Shown here: positions 17,588-27,335 of the stretch, piece after piece | Layout of the letters: the number at the start of each line of letters is the position of its first letter | Numbering within the stretch: position 1 is the stretch's first letter | Assembly: GCA_051888795.1 (NCBI GenBank) | Contig: JBJFCD010000199.1 | Coordinates: 1 to 64,000, forward strand | DNA from: MD308 sp051888795 | GTDB lineage: Bacteria > Bacillota > Clostridia > Lachnospirales > Lachnospiraceae | Direction: 5' to 3' | DNA: 64,000 bases | Position numbers and translations under genes: made by a program | The notes under the pieces: generated by a model | What the model was told of the DNA's origin: nothing | The model's database searches: none | What the model saw: the letters and a program-made list of their open reading frames with translations, nothing else

Positions 17588-17615
17588 TTTAAAATGTTAA
17601 GCTTTAAAATGTTAA
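17588..17615. promoter_or_regulatory. 13-bp direct repeat between AraC gene and dapF-like gene
   Basis: TTTAAAATGTTAA occurs twice (17588-17600 and 17603-17615), a 15-bp period. AraC-family proteins typically bind direct repeats near the -35; the pair is 28 nt upstream of the divergent regulator start and about 20 nt before the dapF-like -10. Binding is inferred. Confidence 0.5.
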
Positions 17616-17633
17616 AGCAGCTTACTTCAAGTA

Positions 17634-17642
17634 TGATAAAAT
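17634..17642 (+). promoter_or_regulatory. Extended -10 of the dapF-like gene
   Basis: TGATAAAAT extended -10, about 110 nt before the start codon; no clear -35. Confidence 0.45.
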
Positions 17643-17752
17643 AATTATAAAAAAACAGAGCATTATTTGCAATATATATGGCATTAATTGTATTGAAAAG
17701 GGAAATAATGCCTGTTATGATTGCCTTAGATAAAGAAAGCGGAGGGTATGTT

Positions 17753-18610
17753 ATGAAGGTTGTTTTGGAAAGATATCATGGTTTAGGAAATGATTATGTT
17801 GTATTTGATCCGAATAAAAATGAGCTTATGCTTACGCCGGGGAATGTTAAGATGATCTGTGACCGGAATGCCGGTCTTGGTTCGGATGGAGTTTTAGAAG
17901 GACCGATTTTAAAAGAAAACGGTATGTATGTTAAAGTATGGAATCCGGATGGCAGTATTTCAGAAACCAGCGGAAACGGTGTCCGCATCTTTGCAAAATA
18001 TCTGAAAGATGCAGGATATATTCAGAAAAAGAACTTCAAACTATTTACAGAAAACGGAGAAGTAGAGGTAACATTCCTGAATGAAGACGGAAGCAGACTC
18101 AGAGTTTCTATGGGTAAACTTTCTTTCTGGAGTGATGAGATTCCTGTAACAGGAGAGAGAAGAGAAGTAATTAATGAGGATATGGTGTTTGGAAGAACAT
18201 TATATCCGGTAACATGTGTGACGATTGGAAATCCACATTGTGTTATTCCGATGAGAGAGATTTCAAAGCCTCTTGTTTGTAAAATAGGTGATTATGCAGA
18301 GATCGCGAGATATTTTCCGAATCGCGTAAATACGCAGATTATGAAAGTGATTGATAAAGAGAATATTGCAATTGAGATTTTTGAGCGTGGCGCAGGATAT
18401 ACTCTAGCTTCCGGAACAGGTGCCTGTGCAGCAGCAGGTGTTGCATATAAGCTTGGCATGACGAATAATAAAGTAATTGTTCACATGGCTGGCGGAAATC
18501 TTCAGGTAGAAGTGGAAGATGACTGGACTGTCTATATGACCGGAGATGTATTCTATGTAGCAAAACTTACGCTGAGTAATGAATTTGCAGAAAAACTGCG
18601 AAACGCATAA
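17753..18610 (+). CDS. dapF: Diaminopimelate epimerase-like protein (Ser at first catalytic Cys)
   Basis: 285 residues of the PLP-independent DapF fold, which interconverts LL- and meso-diaminopimelate for peptidoglycan and lysine. HGLGNDYVVFD (9-19), NPDGS (64-68) and SGTGACA with C225 are conserved, but the first catalytic Cys is replaced: ETSGNGVR places Ser at residue 73 instead of CGNG. ERGAGYT also differs from the usual ERGAGET. It may be a divergent DapF, or an isomerase of another amino acid. The start at 17753 is chosen because GGAGGG lies 6 nt upstream. Confidence 0.8.
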   Translation: MKVVLERYHGLGNDYVVFDPNKNELMLTPGNVKMICDRNAGLGSDGVLEGPILKENGMYVKVWNPDGSISETSGNGVRIFAKYLKDAGYIQKKNFKLFTENGEVEVTFLNEDGSRLRVSMGKLSFWSDEIPVTGERREVINEDMVFGRTLYPVTCVTIGNPHCVIPMREISKPLVCKIGDYAEIARYFPNRVNTQIMKVIDKENIAIEIFERGAGYTLASGTGACAAAGVAYKLGMTNNKVIVHMAGGNLQVEVEDDWTVYMTGDVFYVAKLTLSNEFAEKLRNA

Positions 18611-18622
18611 ATGTATAAATGG

Positions 18623-18652
18623 TTACAAGTTTATAAAGGGATATGATATACT
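18623..18652 (+). promoter_or_regulatory. Promoter of addBA
   Basis: -35 TTACAA (18623-18628), 18-bp spacer, extended -10 TGATATACT with TATACT at 18647-18652, about 20 nt before the addB start. Confidence 0.65.
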
Positions 18653-18673
18653 AAGGCATAGGAGGAAAAACCT

Positions 18674-21600
18674 ATGCCTTTAAAATTTGTATTTGGACCA
18701 TCGGGTTCAGGAAAATCACATTTTCTTTACAATTACATTATAGAAGTATCAGAAAAAAATCCGGATCAGAATTATATTATTCTTGTGCCGGAGCAGTTTA
18801 CAATGCAGACACAAAAAGATCTTGTCACGATGCATCCAAAACATGGGATCATGAATATTGATGTTCTGAGCTTCGGGCGTCTTGCTTATCGTGTCTTTGA
18901 GGAGACAGGAGGCGGCAATATACCGGTGCTGGATGATGAGGGAAAGAATCTGATACTGAGAAAGATTGCAGGAGACTATGAAGGAGAATTAAAGGTTCTC
19001 AAGGGCAATATGAAAAAGCTCGGGTATATCAGTGAAGTGAAATCTGTAATCTCAGAATTTACCCAGTATGATATCGGACAGGAAGAGATAGAACGAGTAA
19101 TGGAGATGGTTGGCAAAGAGTCGGGGCTCTACTACAAATTGAATGATTTAAAAATCCTGTATCGTGGATTTTCGGATTATCTTGAAAAAAAATATATTAC
19201 TAAGGAAGAGCTTCTGGATGTTCTTGGAAGAGAAATAAAAAAGTCAGAGCTTTTAAAAAACAGTACTGTGGTATTGGACGGATTCACGGGATTTACACCG
19301 GTGCAGAACAGGCTTTTAAAAGAACTTTTTATACATTGCCGTCAGGTAGTGGTAACCGTACTCATGGATGAAAGAGAAAATCCTTTCGTCTATAAACATC
19401 CCTATCAGCTTTTTGCATTAAGTAAACAGATGGTCACATCATTAACTGAAATTGCGAAAGAGACGGGAACTGTTCTTGAAGATGCAGAATATCTTTACGA
19501 AAATATTCCCTATCGTTTCAAAGAGAATCCGGCGCTTTCGTTTCTTGAGCATAATATTTTCCGATATGAAAAAGAAAGCTACGAATCCGAGCAGGATTCT
19601 ATTTGTATTCATGTGGCAAAAAATCCAAAAGAAGAAGCATTTGCCGTAGTCGGAGAAATTCGTGCTCTTGTGAGAAAAAGCGGATACCGGTATCGTGATA
19701 TAGGACTGATCGCAAGCAGTATGGATGCATATGGAGATTATCTGGAAGAGGCTTTTGAAAGTTACGGGATTCCAGTGTTTATGGACCACAAAAGGAGTAT
19801 TCTTTTGAATCCCTATGTAGAATATATCCGTAGTCTTCTGAATATGGTGGAACAGAATTTTACGTATGACAGTGTTTTCAGATTTCTTCATACGAATCTG
19901 TCGGGAATTGCGTACGATGACGTTTGCTCTATGGAAAATTATGTTCTTGCTCTGGGGATAAAAGGATATAAAAAATGGCAGGAACGGTGGATTCGTCGCC
20001 CGCAGGATATGACGGAGGACGAGCTTGAAAACTTAAATCACTGTAGAGTAACATTTGTGGAAAAAATTGATGATCTGGTCTTTATTTTAAAACAGAGGAG
20101 AAAAACAGTCAGAGACATCACAGTAGCACTTTATGATTTTATTGTTAAGGAAGAATTTCAGTTAAAGCTAAAGCAGCAGGAAGAAGAGTTTCAGACCACA
20201 GGTGAACTTGCTCTTGCAAAAGAGTATGCGCAGATCTATCGAATACTGATAGAGTTGTTTGATAAATTTGTTGAGCTTCTGGGAGATGAACAGGTAGGGC
20301 TAAGTGAATATTGCAAGCTATTGGATGCAGGTCTTTCGGAGGCAAGAGTCGGTGTGATTCCGCCCAGTGTGGATCAGGTAGTAGCCGGTGATGTTCAGAG
20401 GACCAGGCTGAAGGATATCAAAGTGCTGTTTTTTATCGGAGCAAATGACGTATATTTGCCGGGAACACTTCTTCGAACGGGGCTTTTGTCAGAGAGAGAC
20501 CGGGAGAAATTCCGAAAGGAAAAGCTTGCGCTTGCCCCAGGGGGAAAAGAACAGGCATACATTCAGAAGTTTTACCTTTATATGAATCTTACTAAGCCAT
20601 CGGAATATCTTCATGTGTATTACAGCAAGGTATCCTCAGATGGGAAAAGCATGCGCCCGGCATATCTGCTCCAGGAACTTCGGAAACTGTATCCGGCAAT
20701 TCAGGTAACGGATGAAGAAGAAAAGACATTATATCAGAGGGAACTGACTGAAAAAATGGGTATCAGTGAACTCGTTAAAATGGTACGTGACGATGATTGG
20801 AAAGAATTATATTCCTGGTATCTGAAGCAGCCGGATTGGAAAGAAAAGGTAGAGAATCTTATTAAGGCGGGATACTATCGTCGTCCCATGGATGGTATGA
20901 CAGAGAATGTAGCAAGACGTCTATATGGCGAGGATTTCATGAATAGTATTACGAGAATGGAAAGATTTTCAGCCTGTGCTTTTGCGCATTTTCTTACGTA
21001 TGGTCTGGGACTCAAGGAGCAGCCGGAATATGAATTCAAACCGGTAGATCTTGGAAATGTATGTCACAGAGCACTGGAGAGATATTCTGAAAAAATAGAA
21101 AAAGAAGAGCTGTCATGGACTGAAGTGCCGGAAGAAATGCAGAATCGCTGCATTGATGAGAGTGTGGATGAGGCAATTACCGATTATGGCAATAGTGTTC
21201 TTTACAGTTCTGCGCGCAGTGAGTACATGATTGTGAGGATAAAGCAGATGCTGAGACGTACAGTGTGGGCTCTGACAAAACAGTTGGCGGCAGGAGATTT
21301 TATACCATCAGCATATGAGCTTCGCTTTGCAAGTGGAAAGATTGATCGTATTGATACTTGTGTGGATGAGGACAAGGTCTATGTAAAAGTTACAGATTAT
21401 AAGACGGGAAGCAAGGAATTTGACGTTGTATCTTTGTATTATGGTCTTCAGTTGCAGCTTATGGTATATATGGATGCTGCGGTTAAGATTCAGGAAAAAA
21501 AGAATCCGGATAAGGAAGTGATTCCGGCCGGTGTATTTTATTATCGCATACAGGATCCCTTTGTGGAAAAACCGGAAAAAGAGCAGGGGGAAAAGGCAAT

Positions 21601-22015
21601 TTCTGACGAGATTCTGTGCGCATTAAAACCGGACGGAATGGTGAATCTGAAGGATGAAGTGCTTGAACATCTGGACCATACAGCTGCAAGCGATTCAATT
21701 GCAGCTCCGATCAAATTTAATAAAAACGGAAGTCTTTCAAAGACTTCTAAAGCTGTCTCAGAAGATACATTCCGTGCGATGATGCAGCATGCGATGAAAA
21801 AAGTAGAAGAAGCTCATAAAGCAATTTTATCAGGAGACACAGCACCTCTCCCATATCGTAGAGGAACAGAGAGTGGGTGTGATTACTGTAAATACCGTCA
21901 CGTTTGCGGATTTGATCTGAAAGTGCCGGGATATCATTATCGTGATCTTGGAAAGATGAGCAAGGAAGAAGCACTGACTAAGATGAGACAGGAAAATGAA
22001 GGAGGGGGATCATAA
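18674..22015 (+). CDS. addB: ATP-dependent helicase/nuclease subunit B
   Basis: 1113 residues. AddB is half of the AddAB enzyme that resects DNA double-strand ends for RecA recombination. The N-terminal Walker A GPSGSGKS lies at 8-15. The C-terminal nuclease domain has the DYKTG motif (near residue 900) framed by an iron-sulphur cysteine set: C768 upstream and C1069, C1072, C1078 downstream. The ATG follows AGGAGG. Its stop codon abuts the addA start with no gap, so the two are translationally coupled. Confidence 0.95.
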   Translation: MPLKFVFGPSGSGKSHFLYNYIIEVSEKNPDQNYIILVPEQFTMQTQKDLVTMHPKHGIMNIDVLSFGRLAYRVFEETGGGNIPVLDDEGKNLILRKIAGDYEGELKVLKGNMKKLGYISEVKSVISEFTQYDIGQEEIERVMEMVGKESGLYYKLNDLKILYRGFSDYLEKKYITKEELLDVLGREIKKSELLKNSTVVLDGFTGFTPVQNRLLKELFIHCRQVVVTVLMDERENPFVYKHPYQLFALSKQMVTSLTEIAKETGTVLEDAEYLYENIPYRFKENPALSFLEHNIFRYEKESYESEQDSICIHVAKNPKEEAFAVVGEIRALVRKSGYRYRDIGLIASSMDAYGDYLEEAFESYGIPVFMDHKRSILLNPYVEYIRSLLNMVEQNFTYDSVFRFLHTNLSGIAYDDVCSMENYVLALGIKGYKKWQERWIRRPQDMTEDELENLNHCRVTFVEKIDDLVFILKQRRKTVRDITVALYDFIVKEEFQLKLKQQEEEFQTTGELALAKEYAQIYRILIELFDKFVELLGDEQVGLSEYCKLLDAGLSEARVGVIPPSVDQVVAGDVQRTRLKDIKVLFFIGANDVYLPGTLLRTGLLSERDREKFRKEKLALAPGGKEQAYIQKFYLYMNLTKPSEYLHVYYSKVSSDGKSMRPAYLLQELRKLYPAIQVTDEEEKTLYQRELTEKMGISELVKMVRDDDWKELYSWYLKQPDWKEKVENLIKAGYYRRPMDGMTENVARRLYGEDFMNSITRMERFSACAFAHFLTYGLGLKEQPEYEFKPVDLGNVCHRALERYSEKIEKEELSWTEVPEEMQNRCIDESVDEAITDYGNSVLYSSARSEYMIVRIKQMLRRTVWALTKQLAAGDFIPSAYELRFASGKIDRIDTCVDEDKVYVKVTDYKTGSKEFDVVSLYYGLQLQLMVYMDAAVKIQEKKNPDKEVIPAGVFYYRIQDPFVEKPEKEQGEKAISDEILCALKPDGMVNLKDEVLEHLDHTAASDSIAAPIKFNKNGSLSKTSKAVSEDTFRAMMQHAMKKVEEAHKAILSGDTAPLPYRRGTESGCDYCKYRHVCGFDLKVPGYHYRDLGKMSKEEALTKMRQENEGGGS

Positions 22016-25000
22016 ATGGGTGTAACATGGACAAGTGAACAACAAAAAGTGATAGACCTCCGCGGATGTAATATTCTTGTATCAGCCGCAGCAGGTTCCG
22101 GAAAGACTGCTGTTTTAGTGGAGAGAATCATTACAATGCTGACAGATGAAATCCATCCTGTCAGCGTAGATGAGCTTCTTGTTGTGACATTTACAGAAGC
22201 AGCTGCTGCTGAGATGAAAGAACGTATTCGCCTTGCCATTGAAAAGAAGCTTCTTGAGCGCCCAGATGACGAACATCTCAGGCAGCAGGCAACGCTGATC
22301 CATAATGCACAGATTACGACAATTCACAGCTTTTGTCTTTCTGTTGTGAAAGATCATTTTCATGCCATTGATCTGGATCCTGGCTTTCGGATCGGAGAGG
22401 AAGGCGAACTTAAACTTTTAAAGCATGATGTGCTTGATGAAATATTAGAAGAAAATTATGCCGAAGGAGAGCAGGATTTTTTGGATTTTGTGTCGGCTTA
22501 CGGAAGCGGACGGGATGATAAAAAAATAGAAGATCTTATCTTCAGGATTTATGATTATTCAAGAAGCTATCCGGATGCTGAAGGATGGCTTGACTCCTGT
22601 GTGGAGGCATACAGTGCCAGGACTTCTGAGGAATTTGAAAAAACAAAATTTTCACGACTTGTAATGGAAAACGTAAAGGCATTGCTTTCTGATGCGGCAG
22701 AGATGATCGAGGACGGTCTCATTATATGCGGTATGGAAGACGGTCCTCATGTATACGAAAATGCATTACAGAATGACCGGGAAATGCTGGATAGCTTTCT
22801 TGCGGCAGAGACTTTTTCAGAGCTTTCAGATTATATGCAGAACGTAAAATGGACACGTCTTGCGGCAAATAGAGACAAAACTGTATCCGAAGAGAAAACA
22901 GAACAGGTCAAAGTTTTAAGAGAGCAGGCAAAAGAACTGGTTGGGAGTATCAGTTCTCAGTATTTCTATCAGAATATGGAAGAACTACTGCAGGATATGA
23001 GAGTTTGCAAACCGAAAGTAAAAGTACTTACTGGGCTTGTAAACCAGTTTGCAGAAAGATTTGAATTAAAAAAGCGGGAAAAAGAACTGATTGATTTTTC
23101 TGACATGGAGCAATATGCACTCCGAATTCTGACCCAGAAAACAGAAGAAGGATTTGTTCCGTCGGTGATAGCTGAGGAATACAGCAGGCAGTTTACAGAA
23201 ATCATGATTGATGAATATCAGGACAGTAACCTGATCCAGGAGACGATTCTCACAAGTATTTCCAGAATACCACAAGGAGAATATAACATATTTATGGTTG
23301 GAGATGTGAAGCAGAGCATCTATCGGTTCCGTCTGTCAAGACCTGAATTATTTATGGAAAAATATAATACGTACCGTCTCGATGAGGGAGAGAAACAGAG
23401 AATTGATCTTCATAAAAATTTCCGAAGCAGATGGGAAGTACTTGAAAGCATTAATTTTCTTTTTCGACAGATGATGACGGAATCACTTGGCGGTATTGCG
23501 TATGATGAGAAAGCGGCACTCTATCCGGGAGCAGATTATCCGGAGTGCGAAGAGGGATTTTCTGCGGCAACGGAAGTACTTATGATTGATACTCAGGAAA
23601 ATGAGAAGGATTTAAAAAGTTCTGAAACATTTTCTAAGATTTCTGAAAAAGAGCTGGAGGCAAGTGCGATTGCCGGTCGCATCAGGGAACTTTTGCGCTG
23701 CCATAAAGTTACGGATAAAAAGACGGGAAAGCTCCGTCCGGTGAAGTATTCAGACATTGTGATTCTGATTCGCAGTACAAAAGGATTTTCGGATACATTT
23801 ACAGAAGTATTAAGCCGAGAAGGGATTCCGGTTTTTGCAGGAACATCGGAAGGATATTTTGCCACTCAGGAAATTGGAGTGCTACTTGATTATCTGAGAG
23901 TTCTCAATAATCCAAAGCAGGATATTCCACTGGCGGCAGTACTGACATCTGCGTTTTGTTCTCTTACAGAGCAGGAACTTGCACTCATAAAAAACCAATT
24001 TAAAGAACTTCCTTTTTCACAGGCAGTGTTTGCTTATGGAGAAGAAGGAGAAGAAGACCATATTCGAAAAAAGATTAAAGACTGTCTGGAACAGATGGAA
24101 AAATTCAGAAAGATTGTCGCTTACACACCAATGCATGAGCTTCTTCGAAAAATTATGGAAGACACAGGCTATGAGGATCTCGTATCGGCAATGCCGGGTG
24201 GTGAACAAAGGCGGGCGAATCTTTTGATGCTGCTCGAAAAAGCAAAGGCATTCGAATCTACCAGCTATAAAGGATTGTTTCACTTTGTCCGATATGTGGA
24301 ACAACTGAAGAAATATGATGTAGACTATGGGGAAGCGGCAATAGAGGATGAGAAGGCGGATACAGTCCGTATTATGACAATTCACAAAAGTAAAGGATTA
24401 GAATTCCCAATTGTGTTTGTGGCCGGAATGGGGAAACGGTTTAATATGCAGGATGCAAGGAGCAGTGTAGTGCTCCATTCCTCCCTGGGGATCGGACTAG
24501 ATGCAATTGATATGGAGAAAAGGACAAAAAGTCCGTGTATTATAAAGAAAGTCATTCAAAAAGAAGAGGCTTTGGAAACTTTGGGAGAGGAACTCAGAGT
24601 CCTGTATGTTGCTCTTACAAGAGCAAAAGAGAAGCTTATTATCACCGGCACATTTTCGAATCTGGAAAAGAAACTGGAAAACTGTCGGATGGTTACATGG
24701 CAGAATATGGATGAATTAAGTTTCAGCCGTCTGAGCAGGGCGGTCACTTACTGGGATTTCCTGCTTCCGGCGCTGATGCGTCTTGATGGCGAGGTCCCTA
24801 TTGAACAAAAGCTGCTTCATGTGGAAGATCTAGTCCGTGAAGCGGTAGAAGAAGAGGTAACGCAAAAGGTAAAGGCACAGTTATCAGAACAGTGGGATAC
24901 GCAAAAAGTTTATTCTGAGAAGGTCAGACGGATGGTAGAAGAGCAGTTTAGCTATGAGTATCCTTATGGTAAAAGCCAGAGCAAGAAACTGAAATTCACC

Positions 25001-25669
25001 GTGTCAGAATTGAAAAAAAGAGCGTATCTTGAGGAGAGTCTTGGAAAGAATATGAGCGGTGATGCGGCCTTCGATGAACTGGGAGAAGTAATGTATGAAG
25101 AGCCGGAGGTGATGCCATTGCTGCCAAAGTTTTTACAGCAGGAAGAAGAACTGTCAGGAGCTTCCAGAGGTACTGCATATCATAGGGTAATGGAACTTCT
25201 GGATTTTACAGAAAAGTATACAGAAGATAAACTGGAGAAAGAGCTGAAGCAGTTTTGCGATACAGGGAGACTGTCAGAAGAAGAATTGTCATGTATCTGT
25301 TCAGAAGATATTTTAAAGTTTCTTGGATGTACGTCCGGAAAAAGGATGCACAAATGTGCTCTGGAAGGAAAGTTAAAGAAAGAACAGCCATTTGTTCTTG
25401 GAATGGATGCAAGGGAAATATATCCGGATGAGGAAGAGGGAGAAATGATACTGATTCAGGGAATTATCGACATATTCTTCGAAGAGGAAGATGGACTGGT
25501 GGTGCTGGATTACAAGACAGACAAAGTAACAAAAGCCGAAGAACTGGTAGAAAAATATCATGCACAGCTTGATTACTATGCAAAAGCGTTGGAGCAGATG
25601 ACAGGAAAGAAAGTGAAAGAAAAGATCATTTATTCCTTTACACTGGAAAAAGAGATTATACTGAGTTAA
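22016..25669 (+). CDS. addA: ATP-dependent helicase/nuclease subunit A
   Basis: 1217 residues, UvrD/Rep-type helicase with a C-terminal RecB-family nuclease. Walker A AAAGSGKT has K30; DEYQD is the Walker B/motif II; VGDVKQSIYRFR is motif III; GEELRVLYVALTRAKEKL is motif VI; the nuclease motif LDYKTDK has D1165 and K1167. Length is normal. It begins on the base after the addB stop. No clear terminator follows. Confidence 0.96.
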   Translation: MGVTWTSEQQKVIDLRGCNILVSAAAGSGKTAVLVERIITMLTDEIHPVSVDELLVVTFTEAAAAEMKERIRLAIEKKLLERPDDEHLRQQATLIHNAQITTIHSFCLSVVKDHFHAIDLDPGFRIGEEGELKLLKHDVLDEILEENYAEGEQDFLDFVSAYGSGRDDKKIEDLIFRIYDYSRSYPDAEGWLDSCVEAYSARTSEEFEKTKFSRLVMENVKALLSDAAEMIEDGLIICGMEDGPHVYENALQNDREMLDSFLAAETFSELSDYMQNVKWTRLAANRDKTVSEEKTEQVKVLREQAKELVGSISSQYFYQNMEELLQDMRVCKPKVKVLTGLVNQFAERFELKKREKELIDFSDMEQYALRILTQKTEEGFVPSVIAEEYSRQFTEIMIDEYQDSNLIQETILTSISRIPQGEYNIFMVGDVKQSIYRFRLSRPELFMEKYNTYRLDEGEKQRIDLHKNFRSRWEVLESINFLFRQMMTESLGGIAYDEKAALYPGADYPECEEGFSAATEVLMIDTQENEKDLKSSETFSKISEKELEASAIAGRIRELLRCHKVTDKKTGKLRPVKYSDIVILIRSTKGFSDTFTEVLSREGIPVFAGTSEGYFATQEIGVLLDYLRVLNNPKQDIPLAAVLTSAFCSLTEQELALIKNQFKELPFSQAVFAYGEEGEEDHIRKKIKDCLEQMEKFRKIVAYTPMHELLRKIMEDTGYEDLVSAMPGGEQRRANLLMLLEKAKAFESTSYKGLFHFVRYVEQLKKYDVDYGEAAIEDEKADTVRIMTIHKSKGLEFPIVFVAGMGKRFNMQDARSSVVLHSSLGIGLDAIDMEKRTKSPCIIKKVIQKEEALETLGEELRVLYVALTRAKEKLIITGTFSNLEKKLENCRMVTWQNMDELSFSRLSRAVTYWDFLLPALMRLDGEVPIEQKLLHVEDLVREAVEEEVTQKVKAQLSEQWDTQKVYSEKVRRMVEEQFSYEYPYGKSQSKKLKFTVSELKKRAYLEESLGKNMSGDAAFDELGEVMYEEPEVMPLLPKFLQQEEELSGASRGTAYHRVMELLDFTEKYTEDKLEKELKQFCDTGRLSEEELSCICSEDILKFLGCTSGKRMHKCALEGKLKKEQPFVLGMDAREIYPDEEEGEMILIQGIIDIFFEEEDGLVVLDYKTDKVTKAEELVEKYHAQLDYYAKALEQMTGKKVKEKIIYSFTLEKEIILS

Positions 25670-25759
25670 AGGGAGTGATTGGAAGTTTGCACTGTAATGT
25701 GTTTTGATATGGATGATTTATAATTTTATATGAACATAAAAAAATATTGGAGAAAAGTG

Positions 25760-25768
25760 TGCTATAAT
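25760..25768 (+). promoter_or_regulatory. Extended -10 before the 25805 gene
   Basis: TGCTATAAT, a consensus extended -10, about 36 nt before the start. Confidence 0.55.
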
Positions 25769-25804
25769 GATTAAAAATTATTAATAATACGGAGGGTTAT
25801 GAAA

Positions 25805-26542
25805 ATGAAGAGAAGAGGAATAAAAGGAATCTTTCTGGCACTGTTTGTTATTGTGGGAATGTCTTGTCTGCTTCCGGGAAATCAGGCTGAAGCAAAATCC
25901 AAGACGAAAGTGTCCTACAAAAAAGTAACTGAGACGAGAACATGGGAGGCAGATGATGGGACAATCTTAGTTAAGGCAACCTATAAAGGAATTAAGATTA
26001 AGGGAAGTTCATCAGCTGTCAAAAAAATGAACAAAGTTCTGGAAAAAGAAAAGAACCAGTTTTTTAAGACTGCAGCTGAGGCAAAAGAGAATGCACAAAG
26101 CGTATATGAGGATCAGACATATTATAATCCATTTTATGTATCAGAGTTTTATATTAGTTCGAAAGTTACTTTTAATAAAAAAGGTATCGTCAGCATTAAA
26201 GAAGTTTATGACGGTTATCATAGCGGTGCTGCACATGGGTATTATTATACATATGGTCATACATTTAAAATCAGTTCCGGTAAAGAACTAAAGTTTAATC
26301 AGGTTGTGTCCGGATCAGATAAAACAGATAAGAAAAAGTTGGTTACAGCTTTCAAAAAAATGTATAATAAAGAACCAGACAAATATTTTGAAGATGCTAT
26401 AGATACAGTAAGAAGTAGTAACGTGAAAAAACAGCAGTTTTATCTTTCGGGGAAATACGCGATTGCATGCTATGCACCATACAATTTGTCAAGTTTTGCT
26501 GAAGGAGAGACATTAGTGAAAGTGAAACACAGATATAATTAA
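25805..26542 (+). CDS. Secreted DUF3298-type protein
   Basis: 245 residues. Signal peptide: basic MKRRGIKG, hydrophobic core, likely cleavage near AEAK. The mature protein carries the DUF4163/DUF3298 arrangement seen beside deacetylases (PdaC) and anti-sigma factors (RsiV); the diagnostic strand is SGAAHGYYYTYGHTFKISSG. This family may bind cell-wall glycans; here it is a stand-alone domain, so its role is unclear. An ATG two codons upstream is also possible, but GGAGGG is better spaced for 25805. It precedes the LytTR regulator by 64 nt. Confidence 0.8.
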   Translation: MKRRGIKGIFLALFVIVGMSCLLPGNQAEAKSKTKVSYKKVTETRTWEADDGTILVKATYKGIKIKGSSSAVKKMNKVLEKEKNQFFKTAAEAKENAQSVYEDQTYYNPFYVSEFYISSKVTFNKKGIVSIKEVYDGYHSGAAHGYYYTYGHTFKISSGKELKFNQVVSGSDKTDKKKLVTAFKKMYNKEPDKYFEDAIDTVRSSNVKKQQFYLSGKYAIACYAPYNLSSFAEGETLVKVKHRYN

Positions 26543-26606
26543 AATAGTTATTACAGAGGATAACATTAGGAAAACCAATAAAAGAAAAATGTAACGGAGA
26601 AAATGA

Positions 26607-27323
26607 ATGTTGAATATTGTGATTTTTGATGATAATGAGAATGATATAAACATTACATACGATATTATTAATAAATATTTAAAAGATAAAAATAAAGCGG
26701 CGGAGATCCATACGTTTACCGGAAAAGAAGAGGTAATGAATTATATCAAAGAAGTAAGGACAGATGTTATTTTTTTGGATATTCTTGTGGATGATGAGGC
26801 TGTGGGAATTGAGATGGCAAAGGAGATCAATAGCTTATCAGAGCATACATATATTGTGTTTTTGACAGGATTTCTTCATTATGCAACGGATATTTATGAT
26901 ACAAGACATATCTATTATGTATTAAAGCCTGAGCTTACGCAGAGGCTTCCGGGAGTGTTTTCAAAAATTGAAAAAATCATGGATTCAGAAAATACCGGCA
27001 TTTTTCATGTAAAAAAAGGTGTCAATGATCTGATACTGGAAAAGAAAAAAATCAGTTATATAGAAAGGGATCGCAGAATCAGCATTATTCATTATGATGG
27101 TCAGACGTATTCCGTGAATTATAAGATATCTGATCTTGTGGAAATGCTTGCGCATTCTGATTTTGTAAGATGTCATAATAGCTATATAGTAAATTTGCAG
27201 TACGTATCAAGGCTGGAGAGAAGATTTGTTTTATTAAAGGACGGAACACAGGTGCCAATCAGCAGATCGCGAAATGAGGAAGTAAAAAATCAATTTTTAG
27301 AATGGCTGCAAAAATATATGTAA
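26607..27323 (+). CDS. LytTR-family response regulator
   Basis: 238 residues (AgrA/VirR type). Receiver domain 1-120 with D8/D9, phospho-acceptor D58 (VIFLDILVDD) and Lys in YYVLKPEL. The C-terminal LytTR DNA-binding domain (about 140-238) has SYIERDRRISIIHYDGQTY and FVRCHNSYIVNLQYVSRLER. LytTR proteins usually activate surface-protein, bacteriocin or virulence genes from paired upstream sites. It is followed after 12 nt by a GHKL kinase. It is the best candidate for the repeated promoter box found at four places between 33.7 and 50.4 kb (inference). Confidence 0.92.
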   Translation: MLNIVIFDDNENDINITYDIINKYLKDKNKAAEIHTFTGKEEVMNYIKEVRTDVIFLDILVDDEAVGIEMAKEINSLSEHTYIVFLTGFLHYATDIYDTRHIYYVLKPELTQRLPGVFSKIEKIMDSENTGIFHVKKGVNDLILEKKKISYIERDRRISIIHYDGQTYSVNYKISDLVEMLAHSDFVRCHNSYIVNLQYVSRLERRFVLLKDGTQVPISRSRNEEVKNQFLEWLQKYM

Positions 27324-27335
27324 TGGAGTAAGAAC

